In this document: one piece after another, positions 1 to 7,712 of the stretch | How positions within the stretch are numbered: position 1 is the stretch's first letter | Layout: every line of letters starts with the position of its first letter | Source of the DNA: Melioribacter roseus | GTDB taxonomy: Bacteria; Bacteroidota; Ignavibacteria; Ignavibacteriales; Melioribacteraceae | NCBI GenBank assembly: GCA_020723165.1 | Contig: DYJK01000007.1 | Span: forward strand, 1-59,378 | Direction of reading: 5' to 3' | Length of the DNA stretch: 59,378 nt | Notes under the pieces: model-generated | What the model was told of the DNA's origin: nothing | The model's input: the letters and a program-made list of their open reading frames with translations, nothing else | Databases searched by the model: none | Made by a program: the position numbers and the translations under genes

Positions 1-371
1 TTCTTCAGTATTCAAAATCGAGGACCTAAAAATTAAAACTTCTTAGAAGAGAACTGCTCTCCTTTCTATCCGGATTAACCCGGTATTTTTTTTGCAAAAA
101 TACTTTTTAATATTTGTAGAAACAAGAAAATATGTTTTAAAGTATATGTACCATTACATTATTTTATTATTTTGTCAAAAAAAATTAGCGTTAAAATCAA
201 ATAGATATGTTTCTTTATTAAAGCTTAATGATTGACCCTTGTTATTTTATGATAATATTTAGAAACCTTAATTCTGATTTTATTACTCTGTAATTGTTTT
301 GGGAGGTAAAATAATTGCATAATCATTAAATTATAGTTGTTCTAAAATTTCCCTTTTATAATTTAATAAAT
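1..371. other. Intergenic leader, no gene seen
   Basis: No open frame with recognisable content was found on either strand. A CCGG-attaac-CCGG mini-hairpin followed by eight T (about 70-93) could be a weak terminator of a gene to the left. A TTGACC (232-237) and TAATAT (253-258) pair, 15 bases apart, might be promoter elements for the Crp/Fnr gene, but the spacing is poor for a sigma-70 promoter. The bases before the ATG at 372 are almost pure A/T with no Shine-Dalgarno site, as is usual in this group. Confidence 0.4.
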
Positions 372-1070
372 ATGATAAAGACCGAACAAATACTTTCAGC
401 GGATATTCTAAACAAACTTCTTCTCTTTTCAGAATTAACAGTTCAACAAGCAAAAAAAATTATTCTCATTTGCAAGATCATCAATTACAGAAAAAACGAA
501 ATCATATTTACTGAAGGCGATCAATACAAAGGTTTTTATATTTTATTAAACGGCTCGGTGAAAATTTATAAGATATCGTTCGAGGGAAAGGAATCAATCC
601 TTCATTTGATCAAACCCTTTGAATCGTTTGGTGATGTTCCCCTTTTTGAAGGCGGTAATTATCCGGTAAATGCTCAGGTAATTTCCGATTCGGAGTTAGT
701 TTTCATTCCAAGCAAAGAATTTATTCAATTGATAAAAAATAATTCTACTATTTGTTTTAATATGCTTGTCGGCTTTGCAAAAAAGATGCGACGGCTTACA
801 CAAAAAGTAGAAGAGCTTTCCACCAAAGAAGTAACTAATCGTTTTGCAAGATATCTTCTCGATGAAATCAAAAAAAACAGCACTGAAAATCTCCCCGAAC
901 CTTTTGTAAGAATGACAATATCAAAAAAGAATATTGCCTCTTACATCGGAACAATTACCGATACGTTATCGCGGTTATTAAAAAAATTACAAAGCGAAAA
1001 AATTATCCGATTGTCAGGTAAATCAATTTTTATTCTGGATATGAATAAATTGAAATCCTTAGCAAGATAA
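372..1070 (+). CDS. Crp/Fnr-family transcriptional regulator
   Basis: Cytoplasmic DNA-binding regulator of 232 residues, normal length for the family. An N-terminal cyclic-nucleotide-binding-type jelly roll covers about residues 15-130 (FTEGDQYKGFYILLNG is the typical turn) and a C-terminal winged helix about 150-225, with the recognition region near SKKNIASYIGTITDTLSRLL (184-203). Only Cys34 and Cys128 are present, so the N-terminal cysteine cluster of oxygen-sensing FNR is absent. The Arg/Ser pair that holds cAMP in CRP is not evident. It sits just before genes for a hemerythrin and a NorB-like oxidase, so an NO- or redox-sensing role of the DNR/NNR kind is an inference from context. No Shine-Dalgarno site precedes the ATG. 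Confidence 0.9.
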   Translation: MIKTEQILSADILNKLLLFSELTVQQAKKIILICKIINYRKNEIIFTEGDQYKGFYILLNGSVKIYKISFEGKESILHLIKPFESFGDVPLFEGGNYPVNAQVISDSELVFIPSKEFIQLIKNNSTICFNMLVGFAKKMRRLTQKVEELSTKEVTNRFARYLLDEIKKNSTENLPEPFVRMTISKKNIASYIGTITDTLSRLLKKLQSEKIIRLSGKSIFILDMNKLKSLAR

Positions 1071-1121
1071 ATTTTTTTCTACTTTTCATTCTCAAGCAAA
1101 AAAATTAAAAAACAGAAATCC

Positions 1122-1131
1122 GACTTAAGTC
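1122..1131. promoter_or_regulatory. Perfect 10-bp palindrome upstream of DUF6448 gene, candidate Crp/Fnr site
   Basis: GACTTAAGTC is a perfect palindrome 56 bases before the ATG at 1188 and is itself bracketed by AATCC on the left and GGATATT on the right. Its place between the regulator gene and the first putative target makes it a candidate operator. It does not match the canonical TTGAT-N4-ATCAA Fnr box, and no second copy was found in this region. Confidence 0.3.
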
Positions 1132-1187
1132 AAAGGATATTAACTCTGTTTAAGGGATATTTCACTTGAAAAAAAAGGAGATATACC

Positions 1188-1802
1188 ATGACACTTACAA
1201 TTTCTAAACTTGCAAAATTTTTAGCAGTTACTGCTTTTATATTCTTAATATCATCAACAACATCTAATGCACATTGCGATGGATTAGATGGACCACTTAT
1301 TAAAGATGCACGAAAAGCACTCGAAACCGGTAATGTTAATCTTGTACTGATTTGGGTAAAAGAAGAAAATCAGAAAGAAATTACTGATGCATTCAACAAA
1401 ACACTTGCAATTCGTAAACTTTCACCCGAAGCAAAAGAATTTGCCGACATGTATTTTTTTGAAACTTTAGTACGAATTCACAGAGCCGGAGAAGGTGCAT
1501 CGTATACCGGTATTAAACCGGCTGGAAGAGATTTAGGACCGGCAATTCCGGCAGCGGATAAGGCAATTGAAACCGGTTCTCCAAAAGAATTAGTTAAATT
1601 TTTAGAAGAAGCGGTGCATAACGGTTTACATCCTTTGTACACTGGGGTTCAAAAGAAAAAGAATTTTGATCCGAATAATGTTAATGCCGGCAGAGAATAC
1701 GTAAAAGCATATGTTGAATTTGTTCATTATGTAGAAAAAATTTATCTATTAACTTCCGGTAATACACATGGCGAAGAAGGAGCAGAGGCTCATTCACATT
1801 AA
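1188..1802 (+). CDS. Secreted DUF6448-family protein
   Basis: 204 residues. The first 28 or so form a signal peptide ending SNA, followed at once by the family hallmark HCDGLDGP and then KDARKALETGNV. The rest is predicted mainly helical, with several His residues (RIHRAGEG, EAVHNGLHPLY, FVHYVEKIY) and a His/Glu-rich tail (HGEEGAEAHSH). I recognise the family as DUF6448, whose biochemical role is unknown to me. The exported location, the conserved His residues and the neighbouring hemerythrin and oxidase genes suggest a metal- or heme-related periplasmic function. The start has a good ribosome site, GGAG about nine bases before the ATG. Confidence 0.75.
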   Translation: MTLTISKLAKFLAVTAFIFLISSTTSNAHCDGLDGPLIKDARKALETGNVNLVLIWVKEENQKEITDAFNKTLAIRKLSPEAKEFADMYFFETLVRIHRAGEGASYTGIKPAGRDLGPAIPAADKAIETGSPKELVKFLEEAVHNGLHPLYTGVQKKKNFDPNNVNAGREYVKAYVEFVHYVEKIYLLTSGNTHGEEGAEAHSH

Positions 1803-1886
1803 TTGATTATTCGTGTTATTTATTGTTAATACAGAAATCACTTGATGAAATTTTGAATAAATAAAACATAATAAGGAAAAACAAAA

Positions 1887-2330
1887 ATGCAATTCACAAT
1901 TCCAAAACCCCTTAAGATTGAACATGAGGAATTACATGCTCAGTTATTTAAGGCAACAAAAGAAGAAGGAGAAGTTGGAACAGCGGCAAAAAATGTTGCT
2001 AAGATCTTACACAACCATTTTGTAAAAGAAGAAGAATTTGCAACTCCTCCGCTTGGATTGTTAATCGAACTCTCAAAAGGTATTGTTACAGAAGGGATGA
2101 AATCCGTTCTTGAAATGACAGAAAAACTTAGAGCCGAACTTCCGCAAATTTTGGAAGAACATAAAATGATAAAAGATGCTCTACAAAATTTAATTTCTGT
2201 TTCAGTAAAAGAAAATAAGCCAGAATACGCAGAGTTTGCCAGCAGACTAATTCTTCATGCACAAACCGAAGAAGAGGTAATGTATCCGGCAGCTCTCTTA
2301 ATCGGCGAGTATATAAAAACAAAACTATAG
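1887..2330 (+). CDS. Hemerythrin-like HHE domain protein
   Basis: 147-residue cytoplasmic four-helix protein. Candidate di-iron ligands are spaced as in HHE hemerythrins: His13, His42/His44, Glu48, His92, His124 and Glu128. Proteins of this family bind O2 or NO at a di-iron centre, or act in iron handling or repair of nitrosylated iron centres (compare YtfE/RIC). Here it is 84 bases after the DUF6448 gene and 26 before a membrane protein gene, so it is likely part of one NO- or oxygen-responsive unit. There is no signal peptide and no fused domain. Function beyond di-iron binding is inference. Confidence 0.85.
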   Translation: MQFTIPKPLKIEHEELHAQLFKATKEEGEVGTAAKNVAKILHNHFVKEEEFATPPLGLLIELSKGIVTEGMKSVLEMTEKLRAELPQILEEHKMIKDALQNLISVSVKENKPEYAEFASRLILHAQTEEEVMYPAALLIGEYIKTKL

Positions 2331-2356
2331 AATTATTATTAAGGCGGAGGGAACAA

Positions 2357-2815
2357 ATGTTTTCTACCGTAAGATATTTTGTAAAGACCAGTATAATATT
2401 CCTCATCATAGGAATTGTTACTGGTCTTTACTTGTTAATTATGCGGAATTACTTTAATACTTGGCCTCGTCCTGATTTGGTTTCAGCTCATACGCATATA
2501 ATTCTTGTCGGTTCAGTAATGATGATGATTATGGGAGTAGCATTATGGTTCTTCCCCCGTGCTGAGAAAGATGACAAACTATACAAACCTAATATTATCC
2601 TTACAGCATATCTTATAATTACTTTATCTACTATTACCAGGTTTGTATCCCAGATAATTTCTGCTTTTGTTCAAACAGATGGACTGCTAAAATTTCTGCT
2701 TACTATTTCTTCGATCGGCCAGGTAATTGGTATCATAATATTTTTCATTTCCATTTGGGGAAGAATTAGATCAGTCGGGAGTCATATTCGAGAAGCTAAA
2801 GGAGAAAAATTTTAG
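2357..2815 (+). CDS. Small four-helix membrane protein resembling a heme-copper oxidase subunit I fragment
   Basis: 152 residues with four predicted membrane helices (about 11-31, 46-66, 80-100, 112-134). The second carries AHTHI (His45, His47) followed by GSVMMMIMGVALWFFPR, the pattern seen around the first heme ligand helix of cbb3/NorB-type subunits. It is far too short to be a full catalytic subunit (usually above 450 residues) and has no second ligand helix. Proteins of this size often sit beside NO-reductase or copper genes, where they may bind heme or help assembly. Strong ribosome site GGAGGG before the ATG. The exact function is not known to me. Confidence 0.6.
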   Translation: MFSTVRYFVKTSIIFLIIGIVTGLYLLIMRNYFNTWPRPDLVSAHTHIILVGSVMMMIMGVALWFFPRAEKDDKLYKPNIILTAYLIITLSTITRFVSQIISAFVQTDGLLKFLLTISSIGQVIGIIIFFISIWGRIRSVGSHIREAKGEKF

Positions 2816-2890
2816 TAAAAAATTTTTTATGCTCAAATACGATATGCCGATATTAATTAACCAATTTGTTCTATAAAAAAAGGTGAAACT

Positions 2891-3454
2891 ATGATTGATT
2901 CAAGCGTAGTATTAACGGGACAAGCTATAGCTTACACACTTTACGTCCTTGTCATAATGATTTTGATTGGATGGTTCGCTTACAAGGTAACACGAGTAGG
3001 AAAAAATTCAATTATTAAACCGGCACTCTTTTATTCGTTTGTCGGTCTATTAGTAATAATTGGAGTTTCCCTTCATATCGTTACCTATAACACCATTCCC
3101 TGGGCTTCGATGGATTTGAACAGAGATGATATCAAACCCGATAAAGTTTTCAACATTAATGTTGAGAATCATCAATTCAAACTTCCATCAGAAAAATTAA
3201 TTATTAATTCAGGCGAAAAAGTTTTGTTCAATGTAACATCAAATGATTTGACTTATGGATTTGGTTTGTTCAGAGAAGACAATTCTATGGTATTCCAAAT
3301 GCAAGTTGTACCTGGTCATATGAACGATATACTCTGGCGGTTCGACAAACCGGCAGTTTATACGATACGCTCTACCGAATATTCAGGTCCAAAAGGAAAT
3401 GATATGATCGTAAAAAATGCCGTTGAAGTAATTGAAACAAATAATTTTGATTAA
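2891..3454 (+). CDS. Heme-copper oxidase subunit II-like protein lacking CuA ligands
   Basis: 187 residues: two N-terminal membrane helices (about 11-31 and 45-64) and a C-terminal cupredoxin-like domain (about 85-182), the layout of oxidase subunit II. The CuA loop is recognisable but disarmed. The family pattern C-S-E-x-C-G-x-x-H-x-x-M reads STEYSGPKGNDM (161-172), so both Cys are Ser and the His is Gly; only Glu163 and Met172 remain. The upstream His is Tyr122. It therefore should not bind CuA. It lies 31 bases before the catalytic subunit gene and is probably its structural partner. Loss of CuA occurs in quinol-oxidising members and in some NO-reductase-type complexes; which applies here is not decided by sequence alone. 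Confidence 0.8.
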   Translation: MIDSSVVLTGQAIAYTLYVLVIMILIGWFAYKVTRVGKNSIIKPALFYSFVGLLVIIGVSLHIVTYNTIPWASMDLNRDDIKPDKVFNINVENHQFKLPSEKLIINSGEKVLFNVTSNDLTYGFGLFREDNSMVFQMQVVPGHMNDILWRFDKPAVYTIRSTEYSGPKGNDMIVKNAVEVIETNNFD

Positions 3455-3485
3455 ACTTATTTCTAACTAAACATGAGAAATTAAT

Positions 3486-5108
3486 ATGAGTTTTTTAAAA
3501 ACGTTAATTTACGGCGAACAAGGATTGTTCAAACCTGACACCTTAACGCCCATGCAAAAAATGACGCTCCGGTTTGTAGTGATAGGATTGATTTATTACG
3601 GATTCGCGGTTGTTGAGGGAATGATTATGAGAGTTCACTTGGTTACACCGGTACCGACTGTTGATACAAACCAGTACTATGCAATTTTGACTGCACATCC
3701 ACTTGTTGGAATTTTTGGTTCAACATATCCTATTGTGTTCGGTGCATTTTTATTTCTTGTCCCTTTCCTAATGAAAAAACCATTATGGAGTATTAAGCTT
3801 GCTAATTGGACTGCCGCGTTAATTGGATTTGGAACCTTAACTTTTTGGTTAGCCGGTTTCATTAGTGAATATGCACCACTTTATACTCTTTACTGGCCTC
3901 TGCCGGCAGATTTCACTCAATTCAATCCATTGGGTGGATCATTCTTTATACTCGGTATTGCCCTTGTAATGGTGGGAACAGTCTTTTTTGTTATCAATAT
4001 TTTTAAAACAATTACTTACACTCCACAAGGATGGGAAAAACAACCGGGTGGGGCATTAATTGCTTCTGCACTCGGAATTAGCGGAATAAAAAATCTATTC
4101 AGAAAAAAGAAAGAAGAACATCTTGTTTCTTTACCGGTAGCTGCAATTGCTCGCGGTACTGTTGATACTGCACTTAATGCCGGAATTATTTTATTCACCG
4201 GCGTATTAATTCTTATCTACATGCTTTCATATTTTTTCGGATATGATTTAAAACATTCTTCCATAGATGCTCTGCTTTACAAAAATTGGTTTTGGTGGGG
4301 ACTCGATTTAATAGCAGACGGAATGGTTCTGATTTTTGTAGCCGGAACGTGGTACCTACTCGCAACACTAATCACCGGTAAAAAACTTTATATGGAAAAT
4401 ATTGCACGTGCCGCATTGCTTGTGGAACTTGTTGTATCATGGACGGTTTGGTCTCACCATTTATTATCAGATCAAGCACAGCCCGGAATTTTAAAAGTTG
4501 TTTCCGGTGAGATGGTAACCGCATTTGAATTGATCACACAAGGACTTGCATTCTTCATTACGCTTGTAACTTTGTGGAGTGCACGTCCATTGCAAATGAA
4601 CAATCCATTAAAATTTTTACTCGGTGGTTTACTCGGTTTTGCATTAGCAGTACCAGCCGGTATTATGCAAGCTGACATTGGTTTGAACAGAATTCTTCAT
4701 AACACTCAATGGATAGTTGGTCCGCACGTGCATGTCGCAGTATTGGTTGGTTTGACGATGACACTCTATTCTGCTATTTATTTTCTTTTCCCGATTTTAA
4801 CAAATGGTGCAAAACTGTACAGTCAAAAACTTGCAACATTTCATTTTTGGGCTCATCTGCTTGGCGGAATTGGAATGGGTGCTTTTATGGGCATGGCCGG
4901 ACTTAAAGGGATGCTGAGACGAACTCTCTATTTTAACGGTGAATTTAATTTGTACATGATATTAGCTGCGTTAGCCGGATCGTTACTTTTATTTTCTTTC
5001 ATTGCATTCTTCTTTAACATTGTTATGAGTGTTGGTTTGAAAGGTGTGATAGGAATTTTTATGCCGGCAAAATTAAAAACAAAAGATTTGTTGCCAGCTG
5101 AGAAGTAA
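3486..5108 (+). CDS. Atypical heme-copper oxidoreductase catalytic subunit, probable nitric oxide reductase type
   Basis: 540 residues with about 12-14 membrane helices. Heme ligands are visible: His71 (AHPLVG, low-spin heme) and His414/His416 in GPHVHVAV (high- and low-spin heme). The His-His pair of the active-site metal is His324-His325 (WSHHLL). The third-ligand helix reads NWFWWGLDLIADG (267-279) and aligns with NorB VVHLWVEG, so the metal-ligand His (207 in Pseudomonas NorB) becomes Asp274 and the FeB Glu (211) becomes Asp278. The oxidase HPEVY motif is absent. This favours NO reduction or another non-standard reaction over O2 reduction; substrate and electron donor are unproven. The partner subunit II precedes it, and a terminator follows. 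Confidence 0.8.
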   Translation: MSFLKTLIYGEQGLFKPDTLTPMQKMTLRFVVIGLIYYGFAVVEGMIMRVHLVTPVPTVDTNQYYAILTAHPLVGIFGSTYPIVFGAFLFLVPFLMKKPLWSIKLANWTAALIGFGTLTFWLAGFISEYAPLYTLYWPLPADFTQFNPLGGSFFILGIALVMVGTVFFVINIFKTITYTPQGWEKQPGGALIASALGISGIKNLFRKKKEEHLVSLPVAAIARGTVDTALNAGIILFTGVLILIYMLSYFFGYDLKHSSIDALLYKNWFWWGLDLIADGMVLIFVAGTWYLLATLITGKKLYMENIARAALLVELVVSWTVWSHHLLSDQAQPGILKVVSGEMVTAFELITQGLAFFITLVTLWSARPLQMNNPLKFLLGGLLGFALAVPAGIMQADIGLNRILHNTQWIVGPHVHVAVLVGLTMTLYSAIYFLFPILTNGAKLYSQKLATFHFWAHLLGGIGMGAFMGMAGLKGMLRRTLYFNGEFNLYMILAALAGSLLLFSFIAFFFNIVMSVGLKGVIGIFMPAKLKTKDLLPAEK

Positions 5109-5149
5109 GTATCAACTTTATTGTATGTCTAACTAAATATGATTTCAAC

Positions 5150-5180
5150 AAAAGGGCTCGATCATCTCATCGAGCCTTTT
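5150..5180. terminator. Bidirectional intrinsic terminator between convergent genes
   Basis: GGCTCGAT and ATCGAGCC form an 8-bp stem with a CATCTC loop, extended by AAAA/TTTT after a one-base bulge. It lies between the 3' ends of the oxidase gene (+) and the histidine kinase gene (-), so it can stop transcription from both sides. Confidence 0.85.
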
Positions 5181-5219
5181 ATATTTCTGTTGAATTTTAA
5201 GTGCGTGCAGATAATTTTC

Positions 5220-7331
5220 TTAGGTTGTAAATTTTACTCTGAAAGTAGAACCAATATTCTTTTTGCTTTCGACTTCAATTACTGCTTTATTCAAATCACA
5301 AAATCCTTTCACTAATGCAAGTCCTAATCCATTACCTTCATGCTTTCTCGTATATGCATGTTCTGCTTGAGCAAAAGGTTCGAATAGTTTATACATGAAA
5401 TCATCTGAAATTCCAATACCCGTATCTTTAATCTCAACAACAACATTTGCAAAGTCTTTTAGAACTCTAATTTCAACAAAACCTTTCTCAGTAAACTCTA
5501 GAGCATTATCAATCAGATGTGAAAAAATTTGAGTAACGCAATATGGGCTCGCAAAAACAATTGGATTTTCCACTAGATTCGTAAATCGTAATTCGAGTCT
5601 CTTGCTTCTAGCTTCCAAGCCAAAGTTTTCTATTAATTTTTGTAGTACCTCAGTTAGATTTACATTTTCAAAATTTGGCACAAATATACCAGCTTTTAGC
5701 TGTGACACATTTAAAATAGTATCCATTGTTTTAATTATTCTCTTACCATTATCGTCCATTCCGCTAAACATTTCCATATCATCTTCTGTTAACGTATCAC
5801 CAAATTGTTCTTTTATGAGATTGGCATAATTTATAACAGCATTTAGCGGTGTTCTAACTTCATGCGACATTAAAGCCAAGAATTCAGATTTCAGTTTGTC
5901 CGATTCTTGCGCTTTCAACAGAGCCTCCGATAATAATTCTTCATGCTTTTTCCTTTCCGTTATATCACGAATAATCCCTTGATAAAATTTCATGCTGTCT
6001 ATTTCAATTACACGGGCGCTAATTTCAACCGGAAAAATTGTACCGTCTTTTTTCTTATGTATTTTTTCGATGAGAACTCCGTCTTCCTCGTCTATCTTAG
6101 CCATAAGTTGCAACATCGAATTTTGTTCAACATTATCAAGCAAATTTTTTATATCCATACCGATTAACTCATCTTTTTCAAAACCGTATGTCATCACAGC
6201 TTTATTGTTAGCTTCTACAATAACACCATCCGGATTTATCAACAGAATGATATCGTTAGCATATTTAATAAGATAATCGAAATGCTTCGCAAGAACATTT
6301 TTTTCTAATTCCTTCTTATAAAGTTCTTTATAAAACGCGAGGTTGTTTCTCTTCAAATAAAAAGTGGTACCAAAACCAGCAATAACCAGCAACAAAATAA
6401 TAACTGAACTTACTACAAATGCGCCCTTGCGTAACAGTTCATAAATCTCATCCGCATCTTGTTTAGATACTAAAAACCAGGGTGTATGTTTTATTTTAGT
6501 AATAGCCGCCACTACGTTGGCTCCCCGATAATCTTCGCCTTCAACAATTCCTTCTTTACCATGAGCTGCCATCGCTGCTGGTAAATTTTCATTAGTGTCA
6601 GGCTGTGAAAAATTCAGTGCAGCATTTTCCATAAACCTAAGTTCGCTCAAATAAAGCAAGTTATCACCTTCATGCCTTACAATAAATGATTCGGCAGAAA
6701 AGCTCATAACCGGCCATATAATAATAAGTGGGAATAAAAATTTATTCGGATCAATAGAACAAATTAATGTTCCGAGCGCTGTGGTATCATGTATGCTAAT
6801 ACTTAAAAGTGGAATATGAATATTTAATTCTATTCTTCCATCAACGTCGTTTTTGTGTAAATCTGAAATCATCACCTCTTTTTTTCTATAGCACTCTTTA
6901 TTTATTTCCAAATCCAAGTAATGAATTTTGGTTTTTGAATTAGGAATGCTAATTAATAAAGATTCTTTTTCATCAAGCAAGTTAATTGATTCGTAACCAT
7001 AACATCTCATATATGATTCCATCATTCTACTCAGATTGTTTTCTGCTCTTATATTTAGAGGGTCTACTAAAAATTCTTGTAATAAACTATTTATTGGAAA
7101 TGCGGTAGAAATAATTTCTGCGCTGTTCAAGCGGTCATATACCCAATTTGAAATCTGCTCTGATTTATAATGGGATATTGATAAGAGTTGATTTTTTATA
7201 TCATTTTCAGTTCTATTTCTCTGGCGATTGTAGAAGAAAAAACCGGCAAGAATAATTCCTAATGAGAGGATTAAATAAATAATAACTACAATAATATTCG
7301 ATTTGTAAAGTTGGGTGGGCTTTATTTTCAT
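5220..7331 (-). CDS. Membrane-bound PAS sensor histidine kinase, orphan
   Basis: 703 residues. Order: membrane helix about 12-34, a periplasmic sensing region of about 265 residues (Cache-like by position and length), second helix about 305-326, a PAS domain about 345-460 (INPDGVIVEANNKAV start), HisKA with the phospho-acceptor His490 in SHEVRTPLN, and an ATPase domain with N box (HLIDNALEF), G1 (DTGIGIS) and G2 (GNGLGL). It should autophosphorylate in response to an external ligand. No response-regulator gene is near, so its partner must be encoded elsewhere. It converges on the oxidase operon but shares no promoter with it. Start ATG is preceded by GGTG about five bases upstream. Confidence 0.9.
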   Translation of the reverse strand: MKIKPTQLYKSNIIVVIIYLILSLGIILAGFFFYNRQRNRTENDIKNQLLSISHYKSEQISNWVYDRLNSAEIISTAFPINSLLQEFLVDPLNIRAENNLSRMMESYMRCYGYESINLLDEKESLLISIPNSKTKIHYLDLEINKECYRKKEVMISDLHKNDVDGRIELNIHIPLLSISIHDTTALGTLICSIDPNKFLFPLIIIWPVMSFSAESFIVRHEGDNLLYLSELRFMENAALNFSQPDTNENLPAAMAAHGKEGIVEGEDYRGANVVAAITKIKHTPWFLVSKQDADEIYELLRKGAFVVSSVIILLLVIAGFGTTFYLKRNNLAFYKELYKKELEKNVLAKHFDYLIKYANDIILLINPDGVIVEANNKAVMTYGFEKDELIGMDIKNLLDNVEQNSMLQLMAKIDEEDGVLIEKIHKKKDGTIFPVEISARVIEIDSMKFYQGIIRDITERKKHEELLSEALLKAQESDKLKSEFLALMSHEVRTPLNAVINYANLIKEQFGDTLTEDDMEMFSGMDDNGKRIIKTMDTILNVSQLKAGIFVPNFENVNLTEVLQKLIENFGLEARSKRLELRFTNLVENPIVFASPYCVTQIFSHLIDNALEFTEKGFVEIRVLKDFANVVVEIKDTGIGISDDFMYKLFEPFAQAEHAYTRKHEGNGLGLALVKGFCDLNKAVIEVESKKNIGSTFRVKFTT

Positions 7332-7712
7332 GCGAACACCAATTAATTAGTGCATCACCCCCCTTAAACCTTAAATATAATTTAGTTCTAATAGCAAGAA
7401 ATGTCAATTTGTTAATTTTGTCAGTATTCAAAGAAAAAAATTCTGCGATTCAGTATTTTAATACGCATGATCGACGAACATTTTATTATAAATCCCTTCT
7501 TTGACGAAAGAATTATCCAATCTTAATATCAAAATATTCATAAAGATTCGGATACCGGCTCCTACATTCCGTTGCATATCAGTGAGTAAGATATCAAATG
7601 TTTACTTTTACAAGATTTGAGTCGCCATGGTGTGTATGGTTGAAGAAAAAATATTTGTTAAAAAAATTAAAAATAGATTAGTTACAATTAGAACTCTTAG
7701 AATGATTTTACT
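7332..7712. other. Gene-free gap holding a gene remnant
   Basis: No intact gene. The part 7332-7457 is the presumed promoter region of the histidine kinase (transcribed leftward) and shows no clear motif. The part 7458-7590 is a decayed copy of an outer-membrane protein gene end, annotated separately. The rest (7591-7712) has no recognisable content. Confidence 0.6.
7458..7590 (-). pseudogene. Remnant of Omp85-type barrel gene, C-terminal 40 or so codons only
   Basis: Translating the minus strand ending at the stop codon 7458-7460 gives a tail that matches the last 41 residues of the protein encoded at 19314-20621, for example NVGAGIRIFMN, LILRLDNSF and MFVDHA shared in the same order. At DNA level 7465-7584 and 19321-19440 align without gaps over 120 bases with about 15 mismatches by eye. 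The reading frame is still open over this piece, but similarity stops upstream and no start or signal peptide remains. It is thus a truncated paralogue, left by deletion or by a recombination that duplicated the gene end. Confidence 0.85.

Noticed and set aside
70-93. CCGG-N6-CCGG hairpin with T-run as terminator
   Set aside because: Only four base pairs in the stem; mentioned in the leader entry but too weak to annotate separately.
3486-5108. Ordinary cytochrome c oxidase or cbb3 subunit I
   Set aside because: The HPEVY-type ligand motif is absent and the partner subunit lacks CuA; the active-site helix aligns with NorB instead.
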